From NCBI GenBank assembly GCA_963932145.1, contig OZ010573.1, positions 22,388,565 to 22,452,564 on the forward strand: a DNA stretch of 64,000 nt. Direction: 5' to 3'. The notes under the pieces are model-generated. The model was not told the DNA's origin. It saw only the letters and a program-made list of their open reading frames with translations, and searched no databases. Of this stretch, positions 42,383 through 52,981 are shown piece by piece. This stretch comes from Acanthosepion lycidas. Its lineage: Eukaryota; Mollusca; Cephalopoda; Sepiida; Sepiidae. How positions within the stretch are numbered: position 1 is the stretch's first letter; each line of letters begins with the position of its first letter. The translations under genes and the position numbers were made by a program.

Positions 42383-42922
42383 TAACAGAAATCTTATAAG
42401 TATAAGAAATTATACTCGTTCGGAAAACCTTCGGTGCCTTGATTTGTAAATAATCAAACCAATACCAAAGGGAAAAAAGGTATATAAAAAAAAAGAAAGA
42501 ACCAAGAACATGTACGTCAGCCGAAAATAATCGTCTAGTATGCAAGTCCAAAGCCCAAAGAAAAAAAAACCCGATACGAGTACCCAAAATAACTAAATAA
42601 AGTGCTCAATACAATGAGCAGAGCAGACTTAGTTAAACCTAGAGAGCCAGACAAACCTACCAAGTTTTCACCCAAGCGGATCGTCAGGGAAAGCTGGCTG
42701 TAGATTTAATAGTCTAGTTAATTAAATTTGAGGACTAAAAAGCCAACAAAAAGAACAATATTGGGAATAAGATATTTATTGACGTATAAAGAGAAAGATT
42801 TTAAAGCCACACACACAGAGAGAGAAAGAGAGAGAGGTAGAGACAGAGTTTGTCACATAGATGATTAATGTTATCTTCAGCATCCCGAATTCAGAGTTTC
42901 GTGGAGGGACCTGTCAATTTAC

Positions 42923-42925
<3 letters not shown>
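42383..42925. other. No gene seen
   Basis: Unique sequence with a short AGAGAG tract near 42820. Confidence 0.4.

Positions 42926-42978
<53 letters not shown>
42926..42978. repeat. (TA)n microsatellite
   Basis: TA run directly at the 3' end of a SINE-L. Confidence 0.95.
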
Positions 42979-42980
<2 letters not shown>

Positions 42981-43355
42981 TGGACTCTTCCGTCGTATTC
43001 GATGTATGAGGGTCAAGCAGCTAGGAACCGGCAGCTAGACACCAGCACATATGATTTGATTATAGGGGTGAAAAATTTGTGCAGAACCAACTACACTTTT
43101 TGAAGGACCGAATACAGAGACCTGGTGCACTACATGCCACAAGGTCTCCAAACTACCTTCTGCAGATTTTGAATTCGGAATTATCTTTCTTCTAGACCAA
43201 TTGCCATCCAAGGCTATAGAACCCAATCTGCCCAGCTATTTACACATTGCTGGAGTGAGAAGAATAAGATTAATATCTTTTCCGAAGAGTATTAGCACTG
43301 GAATTCGAACTCAGCCCTCCGATTCCTCAATCCGAGCCGCTATCCATTACTCCAC
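42979..43355 (-). mobile_element. SINE-L, nearly complete
   Basis: Reverse copy from the 3' end (GGTGGACTCTTCCGTCGTAT on the plus strand) to the tRNA-like head (GGAATTCGAACTCAGCCCTC; CCGCTATCCATTACTCCAC). It has microsatellites at both ends. Aligned with 57558-57940 it defines the element at about 380 bp. Confidence 0.85.

Positions 43356-43423
<68 letters not shown>
43356..43423. repeat. (TA)n(TG)n microsatellite
   Basis: About 12 TA and 22 TG units at the head end of the SINE. Confidence 0.95.
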
Positions 43424-43428
<5 letters not shown>

Positions 43429-43654
43429 CTTCTCAGTCTAGATGATGATTTGCAAGCCTTGCACAAACAACACAGGTATTGTCAGCAGAACGATGAGTCA
43501 ATTTGGCATAGTTTCTTTGGTTTTGGTTGCTATGATCACCTTCCAGATGGTTTACATAACTTGCCCTTGACAACAGCATACGCTCTCGCACACAACACAT
43601 TACCAAGAGTGGATATTAATTAACAAATGAGAGTGAGTGCCTACTCGAAGATCA
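43424..43654. other. No gene seen
   Basis: Unique sequence leading into the minisatellite. A plus-strand frame through it lacks known motifs. Confidence 0.4.
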
Positions 43655-44358
43655 TGCTTGCGTCTGCCTGATACGTCCAAACTCAAAGGCGTTGCATCTC
43701 TCGAGCCTGCCAGAAACGTCCATCCACAAAGGCGTTGCATATCTCGTGTCTCGTCCATCCTCAAAGTCGTTGCATATATCGTGTCTGCCTGAAACGTCCA
43801 TCCACAAAGGCGTTGCATATATCGTGTCTGCCTGAAACGTCCATCTACAAAGGCGTTGCATATCTCGTGTCTCGTCCATCCTCAATGGCGTTGCATATAT
43901 CGTGTCTGCCTGAAACGTCCATCCACAAAGGCGTTGCATATATCGTGTCTGCCTGAAACGTCCATCCACAAAGGCGTTGCATATATCGTGTCTGCCTGAA
44001 ACGTCCATCCACTAAGGCGTTGCATATCTCGTGTCTCGTCCATCCTCAAAGGCGTTGCATATATCGTGTCTGCCTGAAACGTCCATCCTCAAAGGCGTTG
44101 CATATATCGTGTCTGCCAGAAACGTCCATCTACAAAGGCGTTGCATATCTCGTGTCTCGTCCATCCTCAATGGCGTTGCATATATCGTGTCTGCCTGAAA
44201 CGTCCATCCACAAAGGCGTTGCATATATCGTGTCTGCCTGAAACGTCCATCCTCAAAGGCGTTGCATCTCTTGTGCCTGCCTGAAACGTCCATCCTCAAA
44301 GCCGTTGCATCTCTTGTGCCTGCCTGAAACGTCCATCCTCAAAGGCGTTGCATCTCTC
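43655..44358. repeat. 43/35-bp minisatellite with 285-bp higher-order repeat
   Basis: The basic unit is 43 bp (GAAACGTCCATCCACAAAGG, then CGTTGCATATATCG, TGTCTGCCT). A 35-bp variant lacks the TGCCTGAAA part. Five 43-bp and two 35-bp units form a 285-bp block starting at about 43735 and repeated from about 44020 with a few changes. Open frames on both strands repeat the same peptide in different phases, so coding is doubtful. Confidence 0.95.
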
Positions 44359-44984
44359 TAATTAAAAGAGAGAGAGAGAGATGAGAGGGAGAATTATAAA
44401 AAGACTCGTTCCCGCTCAATTGGATATCGTTAATGAGAATAAGCAAACCCAGCTGTTGGGTTGGACATTCAGATAAATGTCTTCACATTTTGATTTTGAA
44501 ATTGGCATTTCGGGATCGGAAGAATGATCCATGTCGAATGGTGTTATTGGATATTATGAACGCTGCGGAATATTATACAACGTCCCCACAAAAACAAGAA
44601 ACTGTCGTGAGAGTCCTGACGGCATCAATTCATTGTGCCAAGTTAATTGGAGATTAAAAGAAATAAACTGATTTTCTATCTTGAAAACGGGTTAATTTGA
44701 CGTAGCAAACTTTATGATTTTATCTTACGATCTTAAAGAAAGAAAAGAAAAAAAATGACAAACTTTGGCAACGTAAAATGGCACAGAATCGAAATCTTCC
44801 GTCTAAGTGAGCACAATAAGCAAAATAAAGATATCTTATATCAACAAAGTAAATGTATTTGAAACTTTACACTGAAGGGAGAACTCATTTAAAACAAAAA
44901 GATCCAGGCCAGTAGAAATATCTATATCAATAGTTTTTACCAACATACGAGGCTAAATCAAAAATTATGCGCATTTTCACCATA
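44359..44984. other. No gene seen
   Basis: Starts with a short GA tract, then unique AT-rich DNA. Confidence 0.4.
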
Positions 44985-45107
44985 ACATGTCTAGGTTTCT
45001 CACCCAGCCTTCTGCCCATGCGCGCTTATAGTTGATATTAGTGTGGCCACGGGATCGAAGTGTTAGCTTGATCGCGCCTATTTTCTTGCTGCTGTTACAG
45101 TGTAAAC

Positions 45108-45158
45108 ATGGCCGCTCCGCTAGCACTGTGCACCAAGGAGGAACAAAGATCAGGGGTC
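45108..45158 (+). pseudogene. Mariner transposase first codons, plus-strand arm
   Basis: ATGGCCGCTCCGCTAGCACT opens MAAPLALCTKEEQRSGV then a stop. It mirrors the minus-strand arm and shows where the ancestral start codon lay. Confidence 0.7.
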
Positions 45159-45480
45159 TGAATTTGCAGAAAACATGCTACCTTATTGAAGATAACTAAA
45201 TGATTCGCCATTACCATCCCACGAGCTTGCTGAATCTTCTCATCAGTGGTGGAGGTTGGCGTCCGTCTTGCTTCTTCTTCGTGCGTCACTCATATCTGGT
45301 CACTTTTAAACTTTCCGATTAACTCATACTCATTTCTACGCTGTCGTGCACGGTCGCCGTATTGCGTTAAAAGCCTCCGATCAACTTCAGCCCCTGATAC
45401 ACCTTCCGATCTGAAAAATTGGATCACTTTTCTTTGTTCCTTCTTGGTGCACACTGCTAGCGGATCGGCCAGGTTTACAC
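45150..45480 (-). pseudogene. Mariner transposase N-terminal domain, minus-strand arm
   Basis: The frame reads ADPLAVCTKKEQRKVIQFFR, SEGVSGAEVDRRLLTQYGD, a stop, then VTHEEEARRTPTSTTDEKIQ and ANHLVIFNKVACFLQI. This is the HTH region of a mariner/SETMAR-type transposase (family pattern 'EQR.VI.FL.SEGV.G.EI..RL..QYGD'). The start ATG is changed to CTG and the catalytic domain is absent. Confidence 0.75.
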
Positions 45481-45636
45481 TGTAACAATAGCAAGAAAAC
45501 TGGCGCAATCGAGCTCAAACCTTGATCAAGTAGTCACAATAGTATCAACTATAAGCACGCATGAACAGAAGGCGGTGTGACAAAAATAAAGTTATGGTAT
45601 GATGAATGTACGGATAATTTTTTACGTAGCCTTGTA

Positions 45637-45737
45637 TTAGGATGGTGCAAAAATAATGACGTAATAATGTCGTTTTTTGACGTATTTTTAACGTCAAAAA
45701 ACGACATTATTACGTCATTATTTTTGCACCAATCTAA
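45637..45737. mobile_element. MADE1-like mariner MITE, copy 7 (101 bp, long form)
   Basis: As copy 3, with one substitution in each terminus (TTAGGATGGTGC; the other end TTAGATTGGTGC in reverse). TA-flanked. It lies 40 bp from the end of the mariner foldback. Confidence 0.97.
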
Positions 45738-46442
45738 TAGAAACATTACAAAATCGTAATTTTTCTACAATACCATACCTAATATATGAAATAGACACTA
45801 AACTAAGCTAATTGGTACTCGAACTAATGTAGCAAATCATAGCCATACCGGGTACCCTGCACTTTTAGTTTTGCTTGAAACTAAGCTAAGTAAATAACTG
45901 TAGTAGTATTAGGTAGTAATAACATCATATGGAAATATACACTTTCCTTTTCACAAAGAGAGTGACAAAGAAAATACTCTTTCTCTTCTCTATTACACAT
46001 ACTTTCTTTCCTTCCTTCTATTGTTCCTATCCTCGGTAACTGACAGAACCTGGACATAGCTTATGTGGGTCAGTGAACGTCATAAAAAAAAAATCAACCA
46101 ACCGCAACATGTCCCGCCAAAAATCAAACGGAAAACACAAATGTGTCAGGCCAAAATGAAAAGAAAAAAGTACTTGCGGAAAGAGAAGTGGAGAAATTGG
46201 TTCGATGTATCATTTCGAGACTCAAGGCTTGGACATTCATCGGGTGTGAGTTTGGCGGGACGTACAATTCCAGAAGCAAAGAAGAAAGGATGGATTCAAT
46301 AAATTAGTTACTGTCAACACAAACGCAACGACCCCGTATGAACTCTTGAATCACAAAAGGACGATAGTCACCCATTTGAACCACTGTAACGAAATGGAGT
46401 TAACAATAAAATGGTACTATAGACAGTACATTTTGTTGACCA
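45738..46442. other. No gene recognised; SINE-B-like tail
   Basis: 45825-45910 looks like a SINE-B tail (CTTGAAACTAAGCTAAG). 46063-46302 holds a 79-codon Lys-rich frame without a known domain. Confidence 0.4.
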
Positions 46443-46820
46443 GGTTTGCCGTAGTCTTTGAATATAGAATACAGTGCAGTACGTAATTTGTTCAATGGAA
46501 CAACGTCAATATCACTAGCAGCAGCTGTTCAATGGAACAACGTCAATATCACTAGCAGAAGCTGTTCAATAATTCTTCAGGTTTTCGATATCAGAGGTTG
46601 GGAGTGAATTTTCGGAGAAAGCAGCTGATAAGTAATTATTCAGGTCTTCGATATCAGAGGTTGGCAGTGAAGATATTTTTGGAGAAAAAACAAAATGGCT
46701 GCCTTTATACACGTCGTATTGAATATTTTGAGCTTTCTGATTCGTTAACCCTTCTCTTGGTGGACTATAAAATGAGTCAGCTCATTTTGGTTGGCTCACT
46801 AGCACATAGAAGTATCCAAA
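46443..46820 (+). repeat. Tandem segmental duplication, left copy
   Basis: GTTTGCCGTAGTCTTTGAAT through CGATATCAGAGGTTGG, ACACGTCG..TTGAATATTTTGAGC, and CTATAAAATGAGTCAGCTCA recurs 512 bp downstream. A 36-bp unit (GTTCAATGGAACAACGTCAA..) is doubled inside this copy only. Confidence 0.9.
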
Positions 46821-46954
46821 AAACTGTAACACCCCCTCATTTTTGGGTACATTATGGAATCTTCTTTCAAAATATTAGTAAAGTCAATATTCATATCTCG
46901 ACTCGTCTCCGTCAAAATACAGTCGTAATCTGGGCTCATAACCAATGCTGACCA

Positions 46955-47305
46955 TGTTTGCCGTAGTCTTTGAATATAGAATCCAGTGCAGTACGTAATG
47001 TGTTCAATGGAACAATGTCAATATAACTAGTAGCGGCTGTTCAATAATTCTTCAGGCCTTCGATATCAGAGGTTGGCAGTGAATATTCGGAGAAAGTAGC
47101 AGCTGTTAAGTAATTCTTCAGGTCTTCGATATCAGAGGCTGGCAACTAATATTCGGAAAAAAAACATGGCCGCCATTATACACGTCGCATTGAATATTCT
47201 GAGCCTTCTGATTGGTTAACCCTTCTAAGTGGTGAACTATAAAATGAGTCAGCTCATTTTGGTTGGCTCACTAGCACAAATAAGTATTCAAAAAACAGTA
47301 ACACA
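46955..47305 (+). repeat. Tandem segmental duplication, right copy
   Basis: Same order as the left copy at about 85-90% identity by eye. The CTATAAAATGAGTCAGCTCA string is conserved. Confidence 0.9.
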
Positions 47306-47364
47306 TTTGGTCTTTACTTATGTATTAGCCCAACCTTCATGTCTATAAACCATTTAACTAAGGG

Positions 47365-47490
47365 GTCTTCTGGGCTAATGGTTAGTAAGCTGGCCGAGTA
47401 TATCATTACAATTGTGTGCTGATTTCTATCCTCCCTAGCTCATCCAAGTTTGTATCCTTGTGCCAAAATTAGTCAGGAATCGTAACTATT
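47365..47490 (+). mobile_element. SINE-B, diverged
   Basis: TCTTCTGGGCTAATGGTTAG and TATCCTTGTGCCAAAATTAG mark head and tail. Confidence 0.6.
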
Positions 47491-47969
47491 AACTATATAT
47501 AATGAAAGAATTTATAAAGATATCATCATTGCTAATAATTGTAGTAATGACTATTAATAATGATTAATAAGAAGAACAATAATAAATATCCTTAATGTGA
47601 TTATTAATCGTGATTATCTTTATTTTACCTAATGTTCCCTCTATAATAGTTTAAAATAGTTTAGGTTGGTTAATTTATTATGGGTTAATGTCTCATAGGA
47701 GATAATCACAATGAATAAATAGGTAGGTAAACATAGGTAGTGTTTTTTTAGTTGAGTCGATAAGGTAAACATAGGTCCGCTTTACACTCGAATCAAAAAG
47801 GTAGAAATAAGTGGGCTTTGCTTTAGACTCTAAAAGATAATATGTGATTTACTTTACCCTAGACTCATAAACTATAAATAAGACCGCTTTTCAAGTCCAT
47901 ACGTATCCAGTCTGAAGATGGATTACACCTAGAGGGCAGACAAGGGCTTTCACATTTAGTATATTTGTG
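47491..47969. other. No gene seen
   Basis: Very AT-rich. AATAGGTAGGTAAACATAGG motifs repeat loosely between 47715 and 47880 (each followed by GCTTTACxxTxGACTC), a degenerate short tandem repeat. Confidence 0.45.
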
Positions 47970-48480
47970 ATAGTATTTGTGGTGAAGGCAATCATAGTTG
48001 TCTCCTCCTTAAACTACTCTACTATAAAACAAATGGTCGCGCTCACGGGCAGTAGTTAAAATGCATTGAATAAAGCTTCCCTACCCTGCTTCCCGTTTGC
48101 CTGTTTTTCTTTACAACTATCGACTTGCCATGACAAATTATTTCCAACGTTTACTTTAGTTTCGTACAAGGCAAGTTTGTAACATCTCATGTTAATGTAT
48201 TGTTAGATTCTCATTAACTATAACCCTACAGTAAAGCTGTCGAACGGTTTTGCTCATCTTAAAGAAAATGGAGAATACATGACTGCCAGCCAGCGACGTT
48301 CCCTGCTTACATTCTTACATCCAATAAACAAATACTAATGTGGTGAAGGGAACTGTAGTTAACTCCCTTTCAAACTATTCGACTATAAAAGAAATGCTCG
48401 AGCTTCACTTTTTGGGAAGTAGTCAAATGATATTGAATAAGGCTTCCCTCCATGTTTAAACGGTCGTCCATTTTTATTTA
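47970..48480 (+). repeat. Two ~130-bp repeats, LTR-like
   Basis: TGTGGTGAAGGxAxxxxTAGTT, AACTAxTCxACTATAAAAxA, AGTAGTxAAAxxxxATTGAA and TAAxGCTTCCCT occur at 47980-48110 and again at 48340-48470. TATA-like and AATAA(A) strings in LTR-like order suggest fragments of LTRs. No primer-binding site or LTR protein was seen. Confidence 0.5.
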
Positions 48481-48664
48481 CAGTGTTTTGTATTCTTTTA
48501 AACAGTTGTTACGTACATGTATCCATTTTTAGAACGTTGTAAAAACATAATGCAGTATTTCGAGTATTACTTTTAATTCTCAGTTCCACTTTACATTTTA
48601 AACTTCTACTAGGGGTTGATATTATTTGCTAAAATATATAAACACCCTTAGTACCATTTTGAGC

Positions 48665-49325
48665 CTAGGCGAAATCTTTTCTGCTAAACAGTCAAAATTT
48701 ATACGGGTTCGAAAGGGAATATTTTTGGCCGAGCTTACGGGCTCCGAGAACCCACGTTAAACCCGCCCTTGTGCAACATGCAACCCTCGTGGGGAGGGGG
48801 CTGAATATTCCAGCCGAAATCTTTTCGGCTACACAGTCGAACTCTCTGCCTTCGGGCAGAGAGGAAACCGGACGAGGCTCCGCCGAAAGGCAGAACCTCG
48901 TTCGCGGAGGTTGACTGACCCTGAACCCGTTTATGCGGGTTCTACGGGCGTTCTTTTGGCCGAGCCTACGGGCTGGGAGAAACCACGTTAAACCTGGCCT
49001 TGTGCCACATGTAACCCTTGTGGGGGCGGGGGCTAAATATACTAGTACCATTTTGAATATTTCAATTGTTGTATGCTCACATTCCCATAAATACAGTAGT
49101 GAATACTGTATGTTGGTCTATAGTTGGAGATTCGTCTCCAGTTGTGCTGGTCAAACTCTGCCTCCGAGCAGAGAGGATCGACAGACGAGACTATGTCGAA
49201 GGGCAGAGTTTTATACGGGGTCTACGGAGAATTTTTGGCCCCGCCTACGGGCTCGGATACCCCACATTAAATTCGGTCATGTGCCACATCTGACTGCGTG
49301 TGGGCAGTTGGTAGATATCCTAGAG
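48665..49325 (+). mobile_element. Cluster of three GC-rich hairpin-rich elements
   Basis: Copies at about 48665-48810 (middle deleted), 48811-49040 (fullest) and 49121-49320. The full unit reads CGAACTCTCTGCCTTCGGGC, ..GACTGACCCTGAACCCG, GGGTTCTACGGGCGTTCTTT, TGGCCGAGCCTACGGGCT, CACGTTAAACCTGGCC, TTGTGCCACATGTAACCC. Short stems such as CTCTGCC-TTCG-GGCAGAG and GAACCCG-TTTA-TGCGGGTTC stand out. The CCTTGTGCCACAT end is shared with SINE-B, so a retroposed RNA origin is likely. Confidence 0.7.
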
Positions 49326-49647
49326 TAGGACATTTATTGTGGAATTCATTGACTCACTTCTACGCACCGCTAGGAAATATTATATGTGTTTTTCTTGTTC
49401 TAAGTATTATCGTTCGTCACCAACCTTCCTTCGTTTATTCTATTCAGTAACCTCCCCTAGGTTACATCATCAATTTTTGCTTATTCTTTAACAAATCCCT
49501 TCAATAACAACTCACGTTACTTTTTTAAATACCCTCGTAGGATTTAGACGTAACACATTTGCACGAAATCAATTTGAAAACACGATTAAGAGATATTAAT
49601 GAAAGGGGTACAACTCATATCCAGTTATACTTATTAATATCGATTTA
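49326..49647. other. No gene seen
   Basis: AT-rich unique sequence. Confidence 0.4.
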
Positions 49648-49683
49648 TCGAGTTATACTTATTATAAAACCCAGGTTGGTTGG

Positions 49684-49714
<31 letters not shown>

Positions 49715-50109
49715 CGTTTATATATGGGATCGGATTTCTTACATTTTTCAACCGATTTCAACAAAACTTCACTTTTTTTGGCAGGCAGGCAGTGTTTCTT
49801 ATTGTCTTGCAGACTTTTTTCTTTATTTTTACATTCAGAATGCTTTAAAAATTCCATTTACAAGACAATTGTTTATAATAAAATTCGATTCAATCTGTAG
49901 ACTCATAACGATTGAAAACAATGTTTTTGTTTGAGTTTGGGTTTGACCAATTCATTAAAAAAATAAAAAATAAAACTAATAAAGCCATGCGTGTCCGTTA
50001 ACTTTAAACAATAATCTTTGTCAATTTTATTTTTCAGTCTTTATGATGGTCGATACTTGATCTATCTCTTACTGTTCCATCCCCGGGCAACACCGGGCTC
50101 AACTGCTAG
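49648..50109 (+). mobile_element. Non-autonomous Helitron, 462 bp
   Basis: Starts TCGAGTTATACTTATTATAA after an A. It ends with a hairpin CCCGGGCAACACCGGG, eight bases, then CTAG followed by T. A 3' hairpin, a CTRR end and insertion between A and T are the defining Helitron marks. The interior includes a TG tract (49685-49713). No Rep/helicase coding was seen. Confidence 0.85.
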
Positions 50110-50164
50110 TAACAAATAAAAGAAAAACATGTAACTGTAAAAATATTATAGAAAAGGGTATTAA

Positions 50165-50450
50165 AGGAATTTTCTCTTACCAGCATTGTTTCTACATGGG
50201 TGTGCGTGGAGTATTGCGGTTATCTTTAGTTCAGGAGTGCTGAGTTCAAATTCAAACCGAGCTCGTGGCGTTCGATTTTGCACAAACGCCCAAGGGTAAG
50301 GTCTATAGGTTATTAAAGGGCAGACTGGACTGGACTGTCTGGCTTTGGTTGGCAACCAATCAAGGAGAAGGAAAACTCTTAAACTTACTTTGCTACAGAA
50401 ACCTCAGCAGCAACACTTGGCGCGGTAATGTTGTGATCTTATGCACCAAA
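50165..50450 (+). mobile_element. SINE-L-like element, diverged
   Basis: GTGCTGAGTTCAAATTCAAA, ACGCCCAAGGGTAAGG, GGCAGACTGGACTGGAC and TTGGTTGGCAACCAATCAAG follow the SINE-L order. Confidence 0.55.
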
Positions 50451-50537
50451 AAATCTACAGCATTAACAAATGTAAGTTCATATATTACGTATATACAGAA
50501 GTTAAATGTATTTCAAACTTTAAAAGGTAAGTAGATC

Positions 50538-50538
50538 A

Positions 50539-50600
<62 letters not shown>
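50538..50600. repeat. (TA)n microsatellite
   Basis: About 32 TA units. Confidence 0.95.
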
Positions 50601-50607
<7 letters not shown>

Positions 50608-50835
50608 GAAATCATTTGATTATAGTGGTTGAGAGCCGAGTTCGATCATTTGATTATAGAGGTTATTGAGAGCTGAGTTCGAATTCCAGTCGAATCCATT
50701 ACCCTTGGGATCGTCTTCTTCTTCACCAGGAATGGGTAAATAGCAGTACCGACTGGGTTCCATAGTCTTGGGTGTAAAAGGATACAAAATGTGCTGTTGG
50801 TTCTACATAAGTCTTTACCACTATAATCAAATGAT

Positions 50836-50845
<10 letters not shown>
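50601..50845. repeat. Inverted-repeat-bounded SINE-L mosaic between TA tracts
   Basis: GCAGAAATCATTTGATTATA (50601) recurs inverted at 50817-50845, so the block is bounded by ~29-bp inverted repeats extended by TA runs. Inside are a duplicated ATCATTTGATTATAG and a compressed SINE body (GAATTCCAGTCGAATCCATT, GGGTAAATAGCAG). Confidence 0.8.

Positions 50846-50891
<46 letters not shown>
50846..50891. repeat. (TA)n microsatellite
   Basis: TA run continuing the right inverted repeat. Confidence 0.95.
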
Positions 50892-50973
50892 CTTATGAAA
50901 AACTAGGTAATCCGTATGGGTTAACCTAAGGAGGATAAAATCCAGAGAGCTCAATGTAAATCCAGAGCAAATA

Positions 50974-51166
50974 ATTTAAATAAAAACAGACCACTTTAAG
51001 GTTCCATGTAATAAATTATTTCACCACAGCCCTTTTAAAAGGACTGCGGATCATCAGACTTTACTTCCAAACAAAAAATGAAAAAGCATTTTCATTTTTT
51101 GTTTGGAAGTAAAGTCTAATGATTATTTATTACATGGAACCTTTAAGTGGTCTGTTTTTATTTAAT
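50974..51166. mobile_element. Long hairpin element
   Basis: The arms ATAAAAACAGACCACTTxAA, GGTTCCATGTAATAAAT and ATxAGACTTTACTTCCAAAC are complementary around the centre AATGAAAAAGCATTTTC. The left arm alone carries an extra ~31-bp TTCACCACAGCCC..GGACTGCGGA hairpin. Confidence 0.9.
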
Positions 51167-51501
51167 ATATATATATATAATAAAAATATGATTTTAAGAT
51201 TTGCTATATTTATGGGTAAGAGATATGAATATCAGGAATAGAGCATGTGTAGACACTGAGAACAACACAGAGTGGCGATAGGCTGTTTCATGCTTAAACG
51301 CAGAAAACTGCGTTAATCATGCATTAAACAGACTGTCATTACTCGGTATTTTTTTTTTATGTGGGGCATAGCCTCGTCTGGGTTTCTCTCTGCCGCCGGG
51401 TAGAGAGGTCGACAAGAGTGGAGAAAACTATCCTGCCGCTACTCAGTGTAGCAATATTTTTTCAAGATGACTTATAAGTAAAATGTTGCATATTTTTCTA
51501 C
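51167..51501. other. No gene; GC-rich element trace
   Basis: 51361-51420 (GGTTTCTCTCTGCCGCCGGG) looks like a fragment of the GC-rich hairpin element. The rest is unique. Confidence 0.45.

Positions 51502-51539
<38 letters not shown>
51502..51539. repeat. (CAT)n microsatellite
   Basis: About 12 perfect ATC/CAT units. Confidence 0.95.
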
Positions 51540-52447
51540 GTTCTACGACCGCTGAAATGGTCAGGTCGGGGCAAAGCAGAACAAACCAAAAACCTCATCC
51601 AGGCTGATCCAGGTCGATCCGGCATGATGTTGCTTTGATTCTTCCTTCTTATGATCCTTTCACTGTGCTTTCAGATAGTATGGCGGCACCCATCTCCTCT
51701 CCAAGCTATTGACCGACAGCCGATAACCTTTACACGACCAGAACATTCTCAACCAAGTTTTATTAAAACAATTTTAAAATAAATTTTTGTCGTAAACATT
51801 TCATAATAAATTTAAATTGATGATTTTAAGCAATACCTAATGATTTTTAAGTCTGTAGATGCAGCCATTTTAGTGAATGGGCTTCTTGATGTATTTCTAC
51901 TATAAATATTGCCAATGATATCACAATTTACGTCAACAGCGGGTTAACATATAAACAAGCCGACTATAATCCAGAAGGATTTATTAATGCTTACAGAAAT
52001 CTTTTTTTTTTTTTCTCTTCCTTTCCATTGTGGACACGCCTCACACCTAATATGCGTTGCTTGTTTGTTATCGTCTTTAAATTCCATTTTCTCAATTACT
52101 TGTTTGTTTTTGATTAGTTAGACAACAATGTGAGAATCCATGGCACGAAAGACATTAAGCCAACAAACTGAGATCAAAATCGCAGTTACTTATCGGAACG
52201 CGTTCCTTTTGACCAACCTATACGCCCTCCACTATAAAACGCTTATTACTATTGTACCAAATGGGAAATAAATGCAATTACAGAATTACTCTCAACCTCA
52301 TAAAACGGTCCGATGAACCGTGAATGTCAGCACCGAAAGTACGTATGCGCATGTGTGTGGGCATGCACATTTGTCTGTATTTGCAAGGTGAAATCCTGAC
52401 CGATGTAGAATAGCTATGAGATTGTATAAAATAAGCCGTATACGCAA
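51540..52447. other. No gene seen
   Basis: Unique sequence, with a T run near 52000. Confidence 0.45.

Positions 52448-52512
<65 letters not shown>
52448..52512. repeat. (TA)n microsatellite
   Basis: About 32 TA units, just outside the large foldback. Confidence 0.95.
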
Positions 52513-52515
<3 letters not shown>

Positions 52516-52547
52516 ATAAAACATTAGGCAGCATATAATTTACATAC

Positions 52548-52981
52548 AAAGAAATAATCACACATAATTTCAATCAGAAATATTAATGCGATTAATGGTG
52601 ACATCCGTCACTAGAAACATAATATATGCATTAAAATACTGTTAATCCATAGAGTGAAGTGATCCTCGTCGACCGAAAGATGTTTCATAACATAGCAGAT
52701 ATTCAAAAAACATCTTTCGGTCGACAAACAAGTATTTCGTCTTCAAGTTTTTGATTTTATAAGAAAAAAACACATGCCTGATGATGAATACAGGACTATT
52801 CGTAAGTACTAGCATTTTAACATCAAATAAACTGAAAACTACAGACATCAATGGTTTCGACGGGGATCACTTCACTCTATGGATTAACAGTATTTTAATG
52901 CATATATTATGTTTCTAGTGACGGATGTCACCATTAATCGCATTAATATTTCTGATTGATTCTATGTGTGATTATTTCTTT
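52548..52981. mobile_element. Foldback element, 125-bp arms with nested hairpin
   Basis: Left arm 52548-52672 and right arm 52857-52981 are near-perfect inverses (AAAGAAATAATCACACATA end, GACATCCGTCACTAG, CCATAGAGTGAAGTGATC). The inner boundary of the left arm starts a second hairpin, GTCGACCGAAAGATGTTT (52668) against AACATCTTTCGGTCGAC (52709-52725). Flanked by TA tracts on both sides. Confidence 0.95.

Larger units (their letters stand above)
44985..45600. mobile_element. Head-to-head mariner foldback
   Basis: Two copies of the 5' portion of one mariner element face each other. About 160 bp from 44995 (CCTTCTGCCCATGCGCGCTT, ATAGTTGATATTAGTG) is repeated inverted at 45590-45430. Each runs from the 5' untranslated region into the transposase start. 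The centre holds further transposase sequence belonging to the minus-strand copy. Confidence 0.8.

Noticed and set aside
43652..44299. Repeat protein with MDVSGRHDICNAF-type units
   Set aside because: Units of 43 and 35 bp shift frame from one to the next and similar frames open on both strands, so a minisatellite is the simpler reading.
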